Counted from the first letter of the stretch, positions 35,034 through 43,684 are shown. The stretch is 64,000 nt of DNA from Nocardioides piscis (GCF_011300215.1 NZ_CP049866.1:372001-436000); one strand, 5' to 3'. Notes: generated by a model from the letters alone, not told the origin. Numbers and translations: made by a program.

Positions 35034-35713
35034 TCGGTCGCCTCGGCGAACACCTCGGCGGTCTCCCCGCCAGAGCCGATCAGGATCCCCTCCTCGGTGG
35101 TGGCGACCGTGATCGTCTTGTCAGGCAGCGCTCCGACCCGACGAAGGGCGCTCATCAGCTGTTCGTCCTTCTGCATCTCCTCGGAGATGCGCCGCACCAG
35201 CACGCGTGACTCGGCCGGACCTGCGACGGCGGACAGCGGCTCGACGCCGTCCATGAAGTCCTCGCCGACCTCGAACTCCCCCAGCTCGTCGAGACCCGGG
35301 ATGGGGTTGCCGTAGGGCGACTCGGTGGGGTGGCCGAGCAGCTCGACCAGGCGCCGCTCGACCGTCTCGGACATGACGTGCTCCCAGCGGCACGCCTCGG
35401 CGTGCACCAGCTCCCAGTCGAGCCCGATGACGTCGGTGAGCAGTCGCTCGGCCAGCCGGTGCTTGCGCATCACCCGGGTGGCCAGGCGCTGGCCCTCGTC
35501 GGTGAGCTCGAGGTGCCGGTCGCCCTGGACGGTGAGGAGACCGTCGCGCTCCATCCGCGCCACCGTCTGCGACACCGTGGGTCCGCTCTGGTGCAGGCGC
35601 TCGGCGATCCGCGCCCGCAGCGGGACGATGTCCTCCTCCACGAGCTCATAGATCGTGCGGAGATACATCTCGGTGGTGTCGATCAGGTCGCTCACCGGGC
35701 CATTGTCGCTCAT
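35009..35713 (-). CDS. ideR: DtxR/IdeR family metal-dependent transcriptional regulator
   Basis: The 234-residue regulator has an N-terminal winged helix (SDLIDTTEMYLRTIYELVEED, recognition helix near SGPTVSQTVARMERDGLL), a dimerisation and metal domain (VMRKHRLAERLLTDVIGLDWELVHAEACRWEHVMSE, with the His, Glu and Cys ligands), and a C-terminal SH3-like FeoA domain. The order matches DtxR/IdeR, which represses iron uptake when loaded with Fe2+. It begins at ATG 35713; a GTG at 35695 is an alternative. It is divergent from the 35777 gene and its 3' end overlaps the sirtuin gene by 25 bp. Confidence 0.92.
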   Translation of the reverse strand: MSDNGPVSDLIDTTEMYLRTIYELVEEDIVPLRARIAERLHQSGPTVSQTVARMERDGLLTVQGDRHLELTDEGQRLATRVMRKHRLAERLLTDVIGLDWELVHAEACRWEHVMSETVERRLVELLGHPTESPYGNPIPGLDELGEFEVGEDFMDGVEPLSAVAGPAESRVLVRRISEEMQKDEQLMSALRRVGALPDKTITVATTEEGILIGSGGETAEVFAEATDHIFVRRL

Positions 35714-35776
35714 GACCCCGACACGACCCGCCCCCGGACTGGCACGGCACCCGGGTCTCAGGCACAGTGGTCACGC

Positions 35777-36538
35777 GTGAACGAGATCATCGTCCCCGGA
35801 CGCTTCAACGGACCGACCGGCTCCGGCAACGGCGGGTGGACCTCAGGCGAGCTGGCCACCCACCTGGTCGCCGAGTGCCCCGACAACCGCATCGACGGCT
35901 GGCCGGCGATCGAGGTCACCCTCCGGCAGCCGCCGCCCCTGGACACCCCGCTCCTGCTGGAGGAGTCCGACGGGGTCACCACCGCCACCTTCGGCGGAGC
36001 GGTCATCGCCACCGGGCGGGTCGTCGAGCACACGATCAGCGACGTCGACCCGGTCGGTCCGGACGAGGCGAGGGCCGCCGAGTCGGCATACGCCGGACAC
36101 GTCTCCCACCCGTTCCCCAACTGCTTCTCGTGCGGCCCCGACCGCGAGGAGGGCGACGGGTTGCGGATCTTCCCCGGGCCCGTCGGCGACGGGCGGGTCG
36201 CCGCGACCTGGCGTCCCCACCCGAGCCTGGCCGAGGACTGGCACACGTATGTCGACGCGACCGCCCACGCCTCGGTCGCCGCGACCTGGGCGGCGATCGA
36301 CTGCGTCGGCGGCTGGGCCAGCGACCTGATCGGACGACCGATGGTGCTGGGACGGATCACGGCCCGCGTCGACACCCTCCCGGTGATCGGCGAGGAGCAC
36401 GTCGTCGTGGGCGCCGAGATCCAGGTCGAGGGCCGCAAGACCTTCACCGCTGCCACGCTCTACGACTCCGACCACCGCGTGGTCGCCAGCGCCGAGCACG
36501 TGTGGTTCGCCATCGACCCGGCCGCGTTCGGTGCCTGA
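35777..36538 (+). CDS. Hypothetical hotdog-fold-like protein
   Basis: This 253-residue cytosolic protein starts at a GTG. It has a conserved CxxC (FPNCFSCGPDREEGDGLRIFPG) near residue 115, and a repeated half: IVPGRFNGPTGSGNGGWTSG at the N terminus and AATWRPHPSLAEDWHTYVDATAHASVAATWAAIDC in the C half. This layout looks like a thioesterase-like double hotdog. I do not recognise a named family beyond that. Its stop overlaps the GH13 gene by 8 bp. Confidence 0.75.
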   Translation: MNEIIVPGRFNGPTGSGNGGWTSGELATHLVAECPDNRIDGWPAIEVTLRQPPPLDTPLLLEESDGVTTATFGGAVIATGRVVEHTISDVDPVGPDEARAAESAYAGHVSHPFPNCFSCGPDREEGDGLRIFPGPVGDGRVAATWRPHPSLAEDWHTYVDATAHASVAATWAAIDCVGGWASDLIGRPMVLGRITARVDTLPVIGEEHVVVGAEIQVEGRKTFTAATLYDSDHRVVASAEHVWFAIDPAAFGA

Positions 36539-38123
36539 GGTGGTCTCGACGACGGACGACCACCGCTGGTGGCGCGACGCGGTCATCTACGAGGTCTACG
36601 TCCGGTCCTTCGGCGACGCCGACGGCGACGGGGTCGGCGACCTGGCGGGGATCACCGAGCGGCTCCCCCACCTGAAGTGGCTGGGGGTGGACGCGGTCTG
36701 GATCACGCCCTTCTACACCTCCCCGCAGCACGACCACGGCTACGACGTCGCCGACTACTGCGACGTCGACCCGCTCTTCGGCGACCTCGCCGACGCCGAT
36801 GCGCTGCTCGCCCGTGCCCGCGAGCTCGGCCTGCGTGTGATCGTCGACCTCGTGCCCAACCACTCCTCCTCGGAGCACCCGTGGTTCCGGGCGGCCCTCG
36901 CCGCCGAGCCGGGCTCCCCCGAGCGGGCGCGCTATCTCTTCCGCACCGGCCGCCAGGGCGGTGAGCAGCCTCCGAACAACTGGGAGTCGGTGTTCGGCGG
37001 ACCGGCCTGGACCCGCGTCGGGGAGACCGACCAGTGGTACCTCAACCTCTTCGACTCGACCCAGCCCGACTTCGACTGGCGCAACCCGGAGGTCGGCGAC
37101 ATGTTCGAGGGCGTCCTGCGCTTCTGGCTCGACCGGGGCGTCGACGGCTTCCGGGTCGACGTGGCGCACGGACTGTTCAAGGAGGAGTCGCTGCGCGACC
37201 AGGTGGTCCCCGAGCGCGCCCCTGCGGGCGAGACCCGGGCCATGGTGGAGCGCACGCTCGACGACGAGCCGATGTGGGACCAGCCCGAGGTCCACGACGT
37301 CTATCGCCGCTGGGCCAAGGTGCTCGACGAGCACGGACCGGACCGCATGGCCGTCGCCGAGGCCTGGACCCAGACGCCGGAGTCGCTGGCGCGCTTCATC
37401 CGTCCCGACGAGCTCGACCAGGCGTTCAACTTCGCCTGGCTGCTGGCCGACTGGTCGGCCGCCGCCTTCGCCCAGGTCATCACCGACACGATCGCGGCCG
37501 TCCGACCCGTCGACTCGACCCCCACTTGGGTGCTGTCCAACCACGACGTGATCCGCCACGTCACCCGCTATGGCGGGGGCACGACCGGTCTCGCCCGAGC
37601 CCGGGCCGCGACGCTGGCCATGCTCGCCCTGCCCGGCGCCTCCTACATCTACCAGGGCGAGGAGCTCGGGCTCGAGGAGGTCGAGGTGGCGCCCGAGCAC
37701 CGGCAGGACCCGACGTGGCACCGCGGCGGAGGCAAGTTCCGCGACGGCTGCCGGGTGCCGATGCCCTGGGCGGGCGGTGCGCCGCCATACGACTTCGGAC
37801 CGGGGAGCGGACAACCGTGGCTCCCGCAGCCGCTCGACTGGGCCGACCTGACCGTGGCCGCCCAGCGGGGCACACCCGGCTCGACCCTGGAGTTCTATCG
37901 ATCAGCGCTGGCCGCGCGTCGGGCCGAGCTGGCCGGCGCCGGGGCAGACGTCGAGATGCTCGACGCCGGCCCCGACGTGCTGGCCTTCCGGCGCGGCGAC
38001 GTCACCGTCGTCCTCAACGCGGGCGACACGGCCTGTGCCCTGCCCGACGGCGAGGTCGTCATCGCGAGCGGACCTGTCGACGGCGACCTGCCGCCCGACA
38101 CGACCGTGTGGCTGCGCGGCTGA
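36531..38123 (+). CDS. GH13 family alpha-glucosidase
   Basis: This 530-residue glycoside hydrolase has all GH13 regions: I DLVPNHSS (residues about 106-113), II GFRVDVAHG with nucleophile Asp210, III MAVAEAWT with acid/base Glu277, and IV VLSNHDVIRH with Asp339. The N-terminal DAVIYEVYVRSFGDADGDGVGDLAGI and QPDFDWRNPEV point to the alpha-glucosidase/oligo-1,6-glucosidase group (subfamily 23/30-like). It releases glucose from short alpha-glucosides in the cytosol. It begins at a GTG that overlaps the upstream stop by 8 bp, with a later GTG at 36543 possible. Confidence 0.92.
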   Translation: MPEVVSTTDDHRWWRDAVIYEVYVRSFGDADGDGVGDLAGITERLPHLKWLGVDAVWITPFYTSPQHDHGYDVADYCDVDPLFGDLADADALLARARELGLRVIVDLVPNHSSSEHPWFRAALAAEPGSPERARYLFRTGRQGGEQPPNNWESVFGGPAWTRVGETDQWYLNLFDSTQPDFDWRNPEVGDMFEGVLRFWLDRGVDGFRVDVAHGLFKEESLRDQVVPERAPAGETRAMVERTLDDEPMWDQPEVHDVYRRWAKVLDEHGPDRMAVAEAWTQTPESLARFIRPDELDQAFNFAWLLADWSAAAFAQVITDTIAAVRPVDSTPTWVLSNHDVIRHVTRYGGGTTGLARARAATLAMLALPGASYIYQGEELGLEEVEVAPEHRQDPTWHRGGGKFRDGCRVPMPWAGGAPPYDFGPGSGQPWLPQPLDWADLTVAAQRGTPGSTLEFYRSALAARRAELAGAGADVEMLDAGPDVLAFRRGDVTVVLNAGDTACALPDGEVVIASGPVDGDLPPDTTVWLRG

Positions 38124-38133
38124 CCCGCCTCGC

Positions 38134-38574
38134 TCAGTCCAGCGTCGCGTTGTAGCGACCGAGGGTCGCGACGAAGGCACCGAGCTCGTCGTCGGACCAG
38201 TCCTCGAGGAGCCGGCCCAGGCGGGCCCGCCGCGACGCCGCCACCTCGTTCAACCGGTGTCGGGCCTCCTCGGTGACAGAGACGACCCAGGCGCGCCCGT
38301 CGTCGGGATCGCGCTCCTTGGTCGCGAGCCCGTGGTCGACGAGGGTCTGGACGTGCCGGCTGACCGCCCCCTTGTCGAGGTCGAAGGCGTCGACGACGGT
38401 CGAGGGACGCATCGGTCCCTTCTCGACCAGATGGGCGAGCACCAGGTAGCCGGTGGGGGTCAGGTCCTCGTGGATCATCCGCGCACGCTCGGAGATGATC
38501 CGCTTGAGGCGACGGACCAGCACCGCGACCTCGTGCTCGAGGTCGAGGATGATGCTCTCGCGGTCGCTGCTCAT
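38134..38574 (-). CDS. MarR family regulator of the adjacent MFS exporter
   Basis: The 146-residue winged-helix protein has the MarR core LTPTGYLVLAHLVEKGPMRPS, the recognition helix DLDKGAVSRHVQTLVDHGLATKE and the wing DPDDGRAWVVSVTEEARH. Its ATG at 38574 overlaps the MFS stop (ATGA), so repressor and pump are made from one mRNA. A hyphenated palindrome over the MFS promoter (40192-40208) is the likely operator, giving autoregulation and induction by pump substrates. The inducer is unknown. Confidence 0.92.
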   Translation of the reverse strand: MSSDRESIILDLEHEVAVLVRRLKRIISERARMIHEDLTPTGYLVLAHLVEKGPMRPSTVVDAFDLDKGAVSRHVQTLVDHGLATKERDPDDGRAWVVSVTEEARHRLNEVAASRRARLGRLLEDWSDDELGAFVATLGRYNATLD

Positions 38575-40172
38575 GGCTTCGCCGTCGCTCCCGCTGCGGC
38601 CGCGGCGATCTCCTCGTCGCTCAGGACGCTCTCGCGCATCGGCTTCTCCTCGATGAACAGCAGCAGGACCAGGGAGAGTACGGCGAACGGCACCGAGATC
38701 AAGAAGATGTGACCCGTGGCCTCGCCGAAGGCGTGCTCGAAGACGGTCCGCACCGGAGCCGGGAGCGTGTCCAGGTCGGGGATCGAGTGCGCGTCGACGC
38801 CGAGCTCGACCAAGGTCTGCCTCGAGACCCTGCCGGCCTCGACGAGAGCAGCCAGGCCGCTGCGTGTCTGGTCGCTGACCTGGTGGCTCAGGGCGGCTCC
38901 GAGCGCCGAGACACCGACCGAGCCGCCGACGGAGCGGAAGAACGCGACGACGCTCGAGCCGGCTCCGAGGTCGGCGGCAGCGACGCTGTTCTGCACGGCC
39001 AGGACGGTGTTCTGCATCGTCGCGCCGAGACCCAGGCCGAGGATCGCCATGTAGACGCCGACCACGACGAGGGGGGTGGTGTCGTCGATCGTGGCCAGCA
39101 GCGCGAGGCCGACGATGACGAAGACCATGCCGCCGATCAGGAAGTTCTTCCACCGACCGGTCCGGGTGATGAGCCGTCCCGAGATGATGCTCGAGACCAA
39201 CAGCCCGCCGACCATGCAGATCGACATCAGGCCGGCGAGCGTCGGGGACATCCCGCGCGCGAGCTGGAAGTACTGCGCGAGATAGACCGTGGCCCCGAAC
39301 ATCGCGAAGCCGATGAGCACCGACGCCGCCGTGGCGAGGGTGGTCGTGCGGTCGCGGAAGAGCCGGAGCGGGATGACCGGGTCCTTGGCGACCCGCGCCT
39401 CGACGTACACCGCGGCGGCGGTCACCACGACGGCGGCGAGCACCAGCACCCCACTGGTCGTCGACGTCCACTCGAACTGGTTGCCCGCGAGCGAGACCCA
39501 CACCAGCAGCAGCGAGACGCCGCCCATGAGCAGGGTCGCGCCGAGGTAGTCGATGTGGACCTCGCGCTTCACGACCGGCAGGTGCAGCGTCTTCTGCAGC
39601 ACGACGAAGGCGAGCACCGCGACGGGCAGGCCGGCGAAGAAGCACCAGCGCCACCCCACGGTGTCCACGAGCAGGCCACCGATGAGCGGTCCGCTGACCG
39701 TGGCGGCGGCGAAGACGGCGCCGATGTAGCCGCTGTAGCGACCGCGCTCACGCGGCGACACCATGCTGGCGATGACGACCTGGACGAGCGCCGTCAGGCC
39801 TCCGACGCCGAGGCCCTGGATCGCCCGGGCGCCGATGAGCACCTCCATCGACGGGGCGAGGCCGGCCATGACCGAGCCGATCGAGAAGATGACCAGCGCG
39901 CTCTGCACGAGCATCTTCTTGGAGAACTGGTCGGCGAGCTTGCCCCAGATCGGGGTCGTCGCGGTCATCGTGAGCAGGGTCGCCACGACCACCCACGTGT
40001 AGCCGGTCTGGCTGCCCCCGAGGTCGGGCACGATCGCCGGCAGCGCGTTGGAGACGATCGTGCTCGAGAGCATGGCGACGAACATCGCGAGCAGCAGGCC
40101 GCTGAGGGCCTCCATCACTTCGCGATGGGTCATCTGGGCGGCCTGCTCGGCCGGGGCGGGGGCGTGCGACAC
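38571..40172 (-). CDS. MFS multidrug exporter, DHA2 (14-TM, EmrB/QacA) type
   Basis: The 533-residue transporter has 14 predicted membrane segments. The A-type motif is GKLADQFSKK near residue 75, and the antiporter motif C text is FAAATVSGPLIGGLLVDTVGWRWCFF near residue 150. It would expel hydrophobic drugs or dyes by proton antiport. The start is a GTG at 40172. Its promoter has -35 GGGACA (40229-40234) and -10 TAAGGT (40206-40211) with 17-bp spacing, overlapped by a MarR-like palindrome. Upstream lies the structured leader transcript with its 12-codon ORF. Confidence 0.93.
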   Translation of the reverse strand: MSHAPAPAEQAAQMTHREVMEALSGLLLAMFVAMLSSTIVSNALPAIVPDLGGSQTGYTWVVVATLLTMTATTPIWGKLADQFSKKMLVQSALVIFSIGSVMAGLAPSMEVLIGARAIQGLGVGGLTALVQVVIASMVSPRERGRYSGYIGAVFAAATVSGPLIGGLLVDTVGWRWCFFAGLPVAVLAFVVLQKTLHLPVVKREVHIDYLGATLLMGGVSLLLVWVSLAGNQFEWTSTTSGVLVLAAVVVTAAAVYVEARVAKDPVIPLRLFRDRTTTLATAASVLIGFAMFGATVYLAQYFQLARGMSPTLAGLMSICMVGGLLVSSIISGRLITRTGRWKNFLIGGMVFVIVGLALLATIDDTTPLVVVGVYMAILGLGLGATMQNTVLAVQNSVAAADLGAGSSVVAFFRSVGGSVGVSALGAALSHQVSDQTRSGLAALVEAGRVSRQTLVELGVDAHSIPDLDTLPAPVRTVFEHAFGEATGHIFLISVPFAVLSLVLLLFIEEKPMRESVLSDEEIAAAAAGATAKP

Positions 40173-40191
40173 GTGACTCGTTCCGACGATT

Positions 40192-40234
40192 GGTTGCGAA
40201 CGACAACCTTATCCGAGGACGGCCCACCTGTCCC
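40192..40234 (-). promoter_or_regulatory. MFS/MarR promoter with overlapping operator
   Basis: On the reverse strand -35 GGGACA (40229-40234), a 17-bp spacer and -10 TAAGGT (40206-40211) precede the hyphenated palindrome GGTTG-N7-CAACC (40192-40208). The palindrome covers the predicted start site, where a MarR protein would block transcription. Confidence 0.6.
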
Positions 40235-40266
40235 GCCCGCGACGACGTGCCCTCGATCACGCAGAC

Positions 40267-40385
40267 GACCCGCAGGCCTACCGCTCACGGGAGCGGTCCC
40301 GGGGGATGACTCCGGGGGCCTGCGGGTCGGGTGACTGCTGTGGATTCGCCGGCACTGCGTCGGCGATGCGACCGTCGAGCGACGG
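40267..40385 (-). ncRNA. Chain of stable RNA hairpins after the 12-codon leader ORF
   Basis: Read on the reverse strand, three structures follow the leader ORF: CCGTC/GACGG (40372-40385), TCGCCG/CGGCGA (40346-40366), and a three-way junction. The junction is closed by a perfect 12-bp stem (40267-40278 with 40317-40328) and holds two inner hairpins (CCGCTC/GAGCGG at 40281-40296 and CCCGG/CCGGG at 40298-40316). It could be an attenuator, a terminator or a structured small RNA. No protein-coding frame fits the region. Confidence 0.55.
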
Positions 40386-40400
40386 CCGGCCGGTTGCTGC

Positions 40401-40439
40401 CTAGCGGGCAGCCACCTCACTCATCCGAAAAGACTTCAT
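40401..40439 (-). CDS. 12-codon leader ORF with an exceptionally long Shine-Dalgarno
   Basis: An ATG at 40439 opens MKSFRMSEVAAR and ends at TAG 40401-40403. The preceding GAAAGGAGGTGGTCC (about 40445-40459) can pair with the last 15 nt of actinobacterial 16S rRNA (one G-U), far beyond a normal site. A consensus promoter lies just upstream, giving a 5' leader of about 25 nt. The peptide is too short to be an enzyme and is likely a regulatory leader or small functional peptide. I do not recognise it from a named family. Confidence 0.55.
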   Translation of the reverse strand: MKSFRMSEVAAR

Positions 40440-40470
40440 TTCTCGGACCACCTCCTTTCCGTGTACGGCA

Positions 40471-40499
40471 ACGGTACGCCGCAGCCGGAGGCGACTCAA
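40471..40499 (-). promoter_or_regulatory. Consensus promoter for the leader transcript
   Basis: On the reverse strand TTGAGT (40494-40499) and TACCGT (40471-40476) are separated by exactly 17 bp. Transcription would start near 40464, about 25 nt before the leader ATG. Confidence 0.65.
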
Positions 40500-40513
40500 C
40501 GCCTTTTTGCGCC

Positions 40514-41182
40514 TCAGGGAGCGAGCCGTTGCACGAGCCAGGCGTCGCCGTCGCGGACGTAGGCCAGGCGGTCGTGCATGCGCCCGGGGCGCCCCTGCCA
40601 GAACTCCACCATCGACGGCACCACCCGATAGCCGCCCCAGTGGTCGGGCACGGGGATCTCGCGGCCCTCGAAGCGCTCGGCCATCGCGGCATAGAGCGCG
40701 GCGAGCTCGGCCCGCGAGGACACCGGCTGGGACTGCCTGCTGGCCCAGGCGCCCAGCTGGGCCCCGCGAGGTCGGGAGCGGTGATAGGCCTCGACCTCGT
40801 CGCGCTCGAGCACCTGCGCCTCGCCCTCGATGCGCACCTGACGCTCGAGCGGGTGCCAGGGGAAGAGCAGGCTGCAGCGCGGCTCGGCCAGCAGCTCTCG
40901 ACCCTTGCGCGAGGTGTGGTTGGTGAAGAGGACGAAGCCGCGCGCGTCCATCCCCTTGAGCAGCACCATGCGTGAGGCCGGCCGGCCATCGAGGCCGACC
41001 GTGCTCAGGACCATGGCGTTGGGCTCGTGCACCCTGGCGGCCAGCGCATCGTGCATCCAGCGCCGGAACATCTGCTCCGGATCGGGGGCGAGGTCTGCTT
41101 CGTCGAGCCCCACATCGGCATACTCGGCGCGCAACGCCGCCAGATCGATCGGGGGGTCGACCGGCTCCTCCGCGTTGGTCAT
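40514..41182 (-). CDS. pdxH: Pyridoxamine 5'-phosphate oxidase
   Basis: PdxH oxidises PNP/PMP to pyridoxal 5'-phosphate with FMN. The 222-residue protein has DPEQMFRRWMHDALAA, the FMN-binding RMVLLKGMDARGFVLFTNHTSRKG, SRQSQPVSS near residue 150, HWGGYRVVPSMVEFWQGRPGRMHDR and a C-terminal arginine-containing end (LVQRLAP). It begins at ATG 41182 and is divergent from citrate synthase 2, a linkage seen in many actinobacteria. The leader transcript follows its stop. Confidence 0.96.
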   Translation of the reverse strand: MTNAEEPVDPPIDLAALRAEYADVGLDEADLAPDPEQMFRRWMHDALAARVHEPNAMVLSTVGLDGRPASRMVLLKGMDARGFVLFTNHTSRKGRELLAEPRCSLLFPWHPLERQVRIEGEAQVLERDEVEAYHRSRPRGAQLGAWASRQSQPVSSRAELAALYAAMAERFEGREIPVPDHWGGYRVVPSMVEFWQGRPGRMHDRLAYVRDGDAWLVQRLAP

Positions 41183-41321
41183 GGCCGCACCCTAGACGTC
41201 GCCGCGGAGGCAGGGGTAGGGACTCGGTGGTGATCTGTGCGTCACAGCGGTGCACAATGAGTCCGCTCGCGAGTGATTTCCCTTCGGCGGGCCACGTCGT
41301 ACGCAAAGGAGCGTCTGCCGC

Positions 41322-42428
41322 ATGACTGAGGTCCACCACGGACTCGAAGGCGTCGTCGCCTTCGAAACCGAGATCGCGGAGCCGGACAAGGAAGGCTCGG
41401 CACTGCGCTACCGCGGTGTCGACATCGAGGACATCGTCGGCCGCGTCCCGTTCGAGAACATCTGGGGCTTGCTGATCGACGGCTCCTACACCCCCGGCCT
41501 GCCCGCCGCCGAGCCCTACAACCTCCCGGTCCACACCGGCGACGTCCGCGTCGACGTCCAGGCCGCAGTCGCGATGCTCGCACCGGCCTTCGGCTTCGGC
41601 CAGTCCTATGACATCAGCGACGAGCAGGCCCGCGAGGACCTCGCCCGCGTCGCCGTCATGGTGTTGTCGTATGCCGCGCAGTCGGCCCGCGGCCTCGAGC
41701 GCCCCGTCGTCCCGCAGAAGGTCGTCGACGCCGGCGGCACCCTGGCGGAGAAGTTCCTCATCCGCTGGAAGGGCGAGGCCGACCCCAAGCACGTCCAGGC
41801 GATCGACGCCTACTGGAGCTCGGCCGCCGAGCACGGCATGAACGCCTCGACGTTCACGGCGCGGGTCATCACCTCGACCGGCGCAGACGTGGCGGCAGCG
41901 TTCTCGGGCGCCATCGGCGCGATGAGCGGACCGCTGCACGGCGGGGCTCCGGCTCGCGTGCTGACGATGATCGAAGAGGTCGAGAAGCGCGACGGCGACG
42001 CCGCGTCCTACGTCAAGGAGCTCCTCGACTCCGGCGAGCGGCTGATGGGCTTCGGCCACCGCGTCTATCGCGCCGAGGACCCCCGCGCCCGCGTGCTCCG
42101 GCGGACCGCCAAGGAGCTCAACGCGCCCCGCTACGAGGTCGCCGAGCGGCTCGAGCAGGCTGCGCTCGCCGAGCTGCGCGACCGTCGCCCCGACCGGGTG
42201 CTCGAGACCAACGTCGAGTTCTGGGCCGCGATCGTCCTCGACTTCGCCGAGGTGCCGGCCAACATGTTCACGGCGATGTTCACCTGTGCCCGCACCGGCG
42301 GCTGGTCGGCGCACATCCTCGAGCAGAAGCGCACCGGCCGGCTCATCCGACCCTCGGCCATCTACACCGGCCCGTCCGCGCGGCCGGCCAACGATGTCGA
42401 GGGCTGGAACGACGCCTGGGCCAAGTAG
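41322..42428 (+). CDS. citA: Citrate synthase 2 (CitA type)
   Basis: This 368-residue enzyme condenses oxaloacetate and acetyl-CoA. Family marks are FETEIAEPDKEGSALRYRGVDIEDIVG, HGMNASTFTARVITSTGADV, the catalytic His in GPLHGGAPARVL, MGFGHRVYRAEDPRARVL and the Asp in LETNVEFWAAIVLD. It is the short type II-like CitA of actinobacteria, usually a second copy beside GltA. AAAGGAG lies about 18-24 nt before the ATG. It is divergent from pdxH with 139 bp of promoter space. Confidence 0.95.
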   Translation: MTEVHHGLEGVVAFETEIAEPDKEGSALRYRGVDIEDIVGRVPFENIWGLLIDGSYTPGLPAAEPYNLPVHTGDVRVDVQAAVAMLAPAFGFGQSYDISDEQAREDLARVAVMVLSYAAQSARGLERPVVPQKVVDAGGTLAEKFLIRWKGEADPKHVQAIDAYWSSAAEHGMNASTFTARVITSTGADVAAAFSGAIGAMSGPLHGGAPARVLTMIEEVEKRDGDAASYVKELLDSGERLMGFGHRVYRAEDPRARVLRRTAKELNAPRYEVAERLEQAALAELRDRRPDRVLETNVEFWAAIVLDFAEVPANMFTAMFTCARTGGWSAHILEQKRTGRLIRPSAIYTGPSARPANDVEGWNDAWAK

Positions 42429-42494
42429 CCCACAGCTTCCACCGGACAGCGGTGTCAGGCGCCTCCAGCGGCGTCGGGCGCCGCTGTCCTGCGT

Positions 42495-43073
42495 TCAGCC
42501 GACGACGGGCGCAGGCTGCTCGACGTACCAGCTCGTCCTGGCCTTGGCGCCGGCCTTGCTGAGCGAGATGTGCATGTGGTCGCGGTGACGCAGGGTCGGT
42601 GAGCACTTGCGGCGTGTGCGGCAGCCCGAGCTGAGGTAGTTCTCCGGCTCGAAGCCGTCCCACGCGGCATACATCTTGTCGTCCCAGATGACATACATGA
42701 TGCCCATGCGGCGCGCGAGGACATCGGTGTCGCCGAGCTCGTCGTCGGCGAACGCCTCGACGATGAAGGCCTGGGCCACCGCGTCGTCGTCGGGATCGGT
42801 GGCGTCGAGCATCCAGTCGAACGCGCGCCCGTCCTTGTGCTCCGACGCCCCGCCGCTGCCGCACGAGCGGACGGTCCCGCCATACGCACCACCCCGCGCC
42901 GCGAGCCACTCAGCGAGCGCGACCGTGCCCGGCTTCGCCTTCTTCGCACACTTCTTCTGGGGCTGGTACGTCGCGTAGGAGTCCACGGGCAAGACATAGC
43001 CCGCCTCCGCGGGCACCGCGAGCAGGGCGGACGTGAGCGCCGCGAGCACCACAGCCACCAGTCCCTTGCGCAC
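42495..43073 (-). CDS. Secreted M15/VanY-like peptidase domain protein
   Basis: The 192-residue protein has a signal peptide (ending PAEAG) and a C-terminal domain with SEHKDGRAFDWMLDA, GIMYVIWDDKMYAAW and RHRDHMHISLS. These spell the His-x6-Asp and His-x-His zinc pattern of VanY-like and ARB_07466-like wall hydrolases. Cysteines at SCGSGG and SSGCRTRRKCS may pair. It probably cleaves peptidoglycan peptides, but activity is not proven. It starts at a GTG with TAGTGT 7 nt upstream (43081-43086), so it is likely leaderless. Confidence 0.8.
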   Translation of the reverse strand: MRKGLVAVVLAALTSALLAVPAEAGYVLPVDSYATYQPQKKCAKKAKPGTVALAEWLAARGGAYGGTVRSCGSGGASEHKDGRAFDWMLDATDPDDDAVAQAFIVEAFADDELGDTDVLARRMGIMYVIWDDKMYAAWDGFEPENYLSSGCRTRRKCSPTLRHRDHMHISLSKAGAKARTSWYVEQPAPVVG

Positions 43074-43080
43074 GCGCAGG

Positions 43081-43086
43081 ACACTA
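43081..43086 (-). promoter_or_regulatory. -10 box TAGTGT of a leaderless promoter
   Basis: On the reverse strand TAGTGT is followed by 7 nt and the GTG at 43073. This fits the leaderless pattern seen repeatedly in this window and fixes the start. Confidence 0.55.
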
Positions 43087-43160
43087 GAGGTGCCAGTGGG
43101 ACGACGGACGAGAACGAGAAAAAAACCGCCGCAACATCGGCGTGTCGGGTGGACGCGCCG

Positions 43161-43679
43161 TCAGAACCACTTCGCGAAGCACCGATTGACCGGTGAGTGG
43201 CGGTAGTGCCCGAAGCCGGCGATCGGCTCGTAGCCGGAGGAGACATAGAGGGCGATGGCCTCGGGCTGGGCGCTGCCGGTCTCCAGGACCATCACCTCGA
43301 CCCCGGCGTCCCTGGCGGTGGCCTCGAGGTGGGCGAGGACCGCACGGGCGACGCCACGGCGTTGCATCGACGGCACGACATACATCCGCTTGATCTCCGC
43401 CGCCGGCCTCCCCTGCGCCTCGGGGACACCGTCACGACGGCGCCAGGCTCCCGTGGCCACCGGCTGCCCGTCGACCTGGGCGAGGAAGAACGCGCCGCGG
43501 GGTTCGACGAACTCGTCGGGGTCGATCGGCGACTCGTCGCGCCCGCCGTAGCGGACGACATATTCCTCCTGCACCTGCTCGATCAGCAGCTGTGCCGACG
43601 GGTGCGTGATCGGCACCTGGCGGATCTCCAGCCGCGGACCCGATGCGACATCCGCCGCGGCTGATGAGAGGCTAGGCAC
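43161..43679 (-). CDS. GNAT family acetyltransferase
   Basis: The GTG at 43679 is chosen because TACGCT lies 6 nt upstream (43686-43691) and the start avoids overlap with serC; an ATG at 43706 is also open. The protein of about 172 residues has the GNAT core EIKRMYVVPSMQRRGVARAVLAHLEATA (acetyl-CoA loop QRRGVA) and LETGSAQPEAIALYVSSGYEPI. The substrate is unknown. It is divergent from serC. Confidence 0.88.
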   Translation of the reverse strand: MPSLSSAAADVASGPRLEIRQVPITHPSAQLLIEQVQEEYVVRYGGRDESPIDPDEFVEPRGAFFLAQVDGQPVATGAWRRRDGVPEAQGRPAAEIKRMYVVPSMQRRGVARAVLAHLEATARDAGVEVMVLETGSAQPEAIALYVSSGYEPIAGFGHYRHSPVNRCFAKWF

Positions 43680-43684
43680 GCTGA

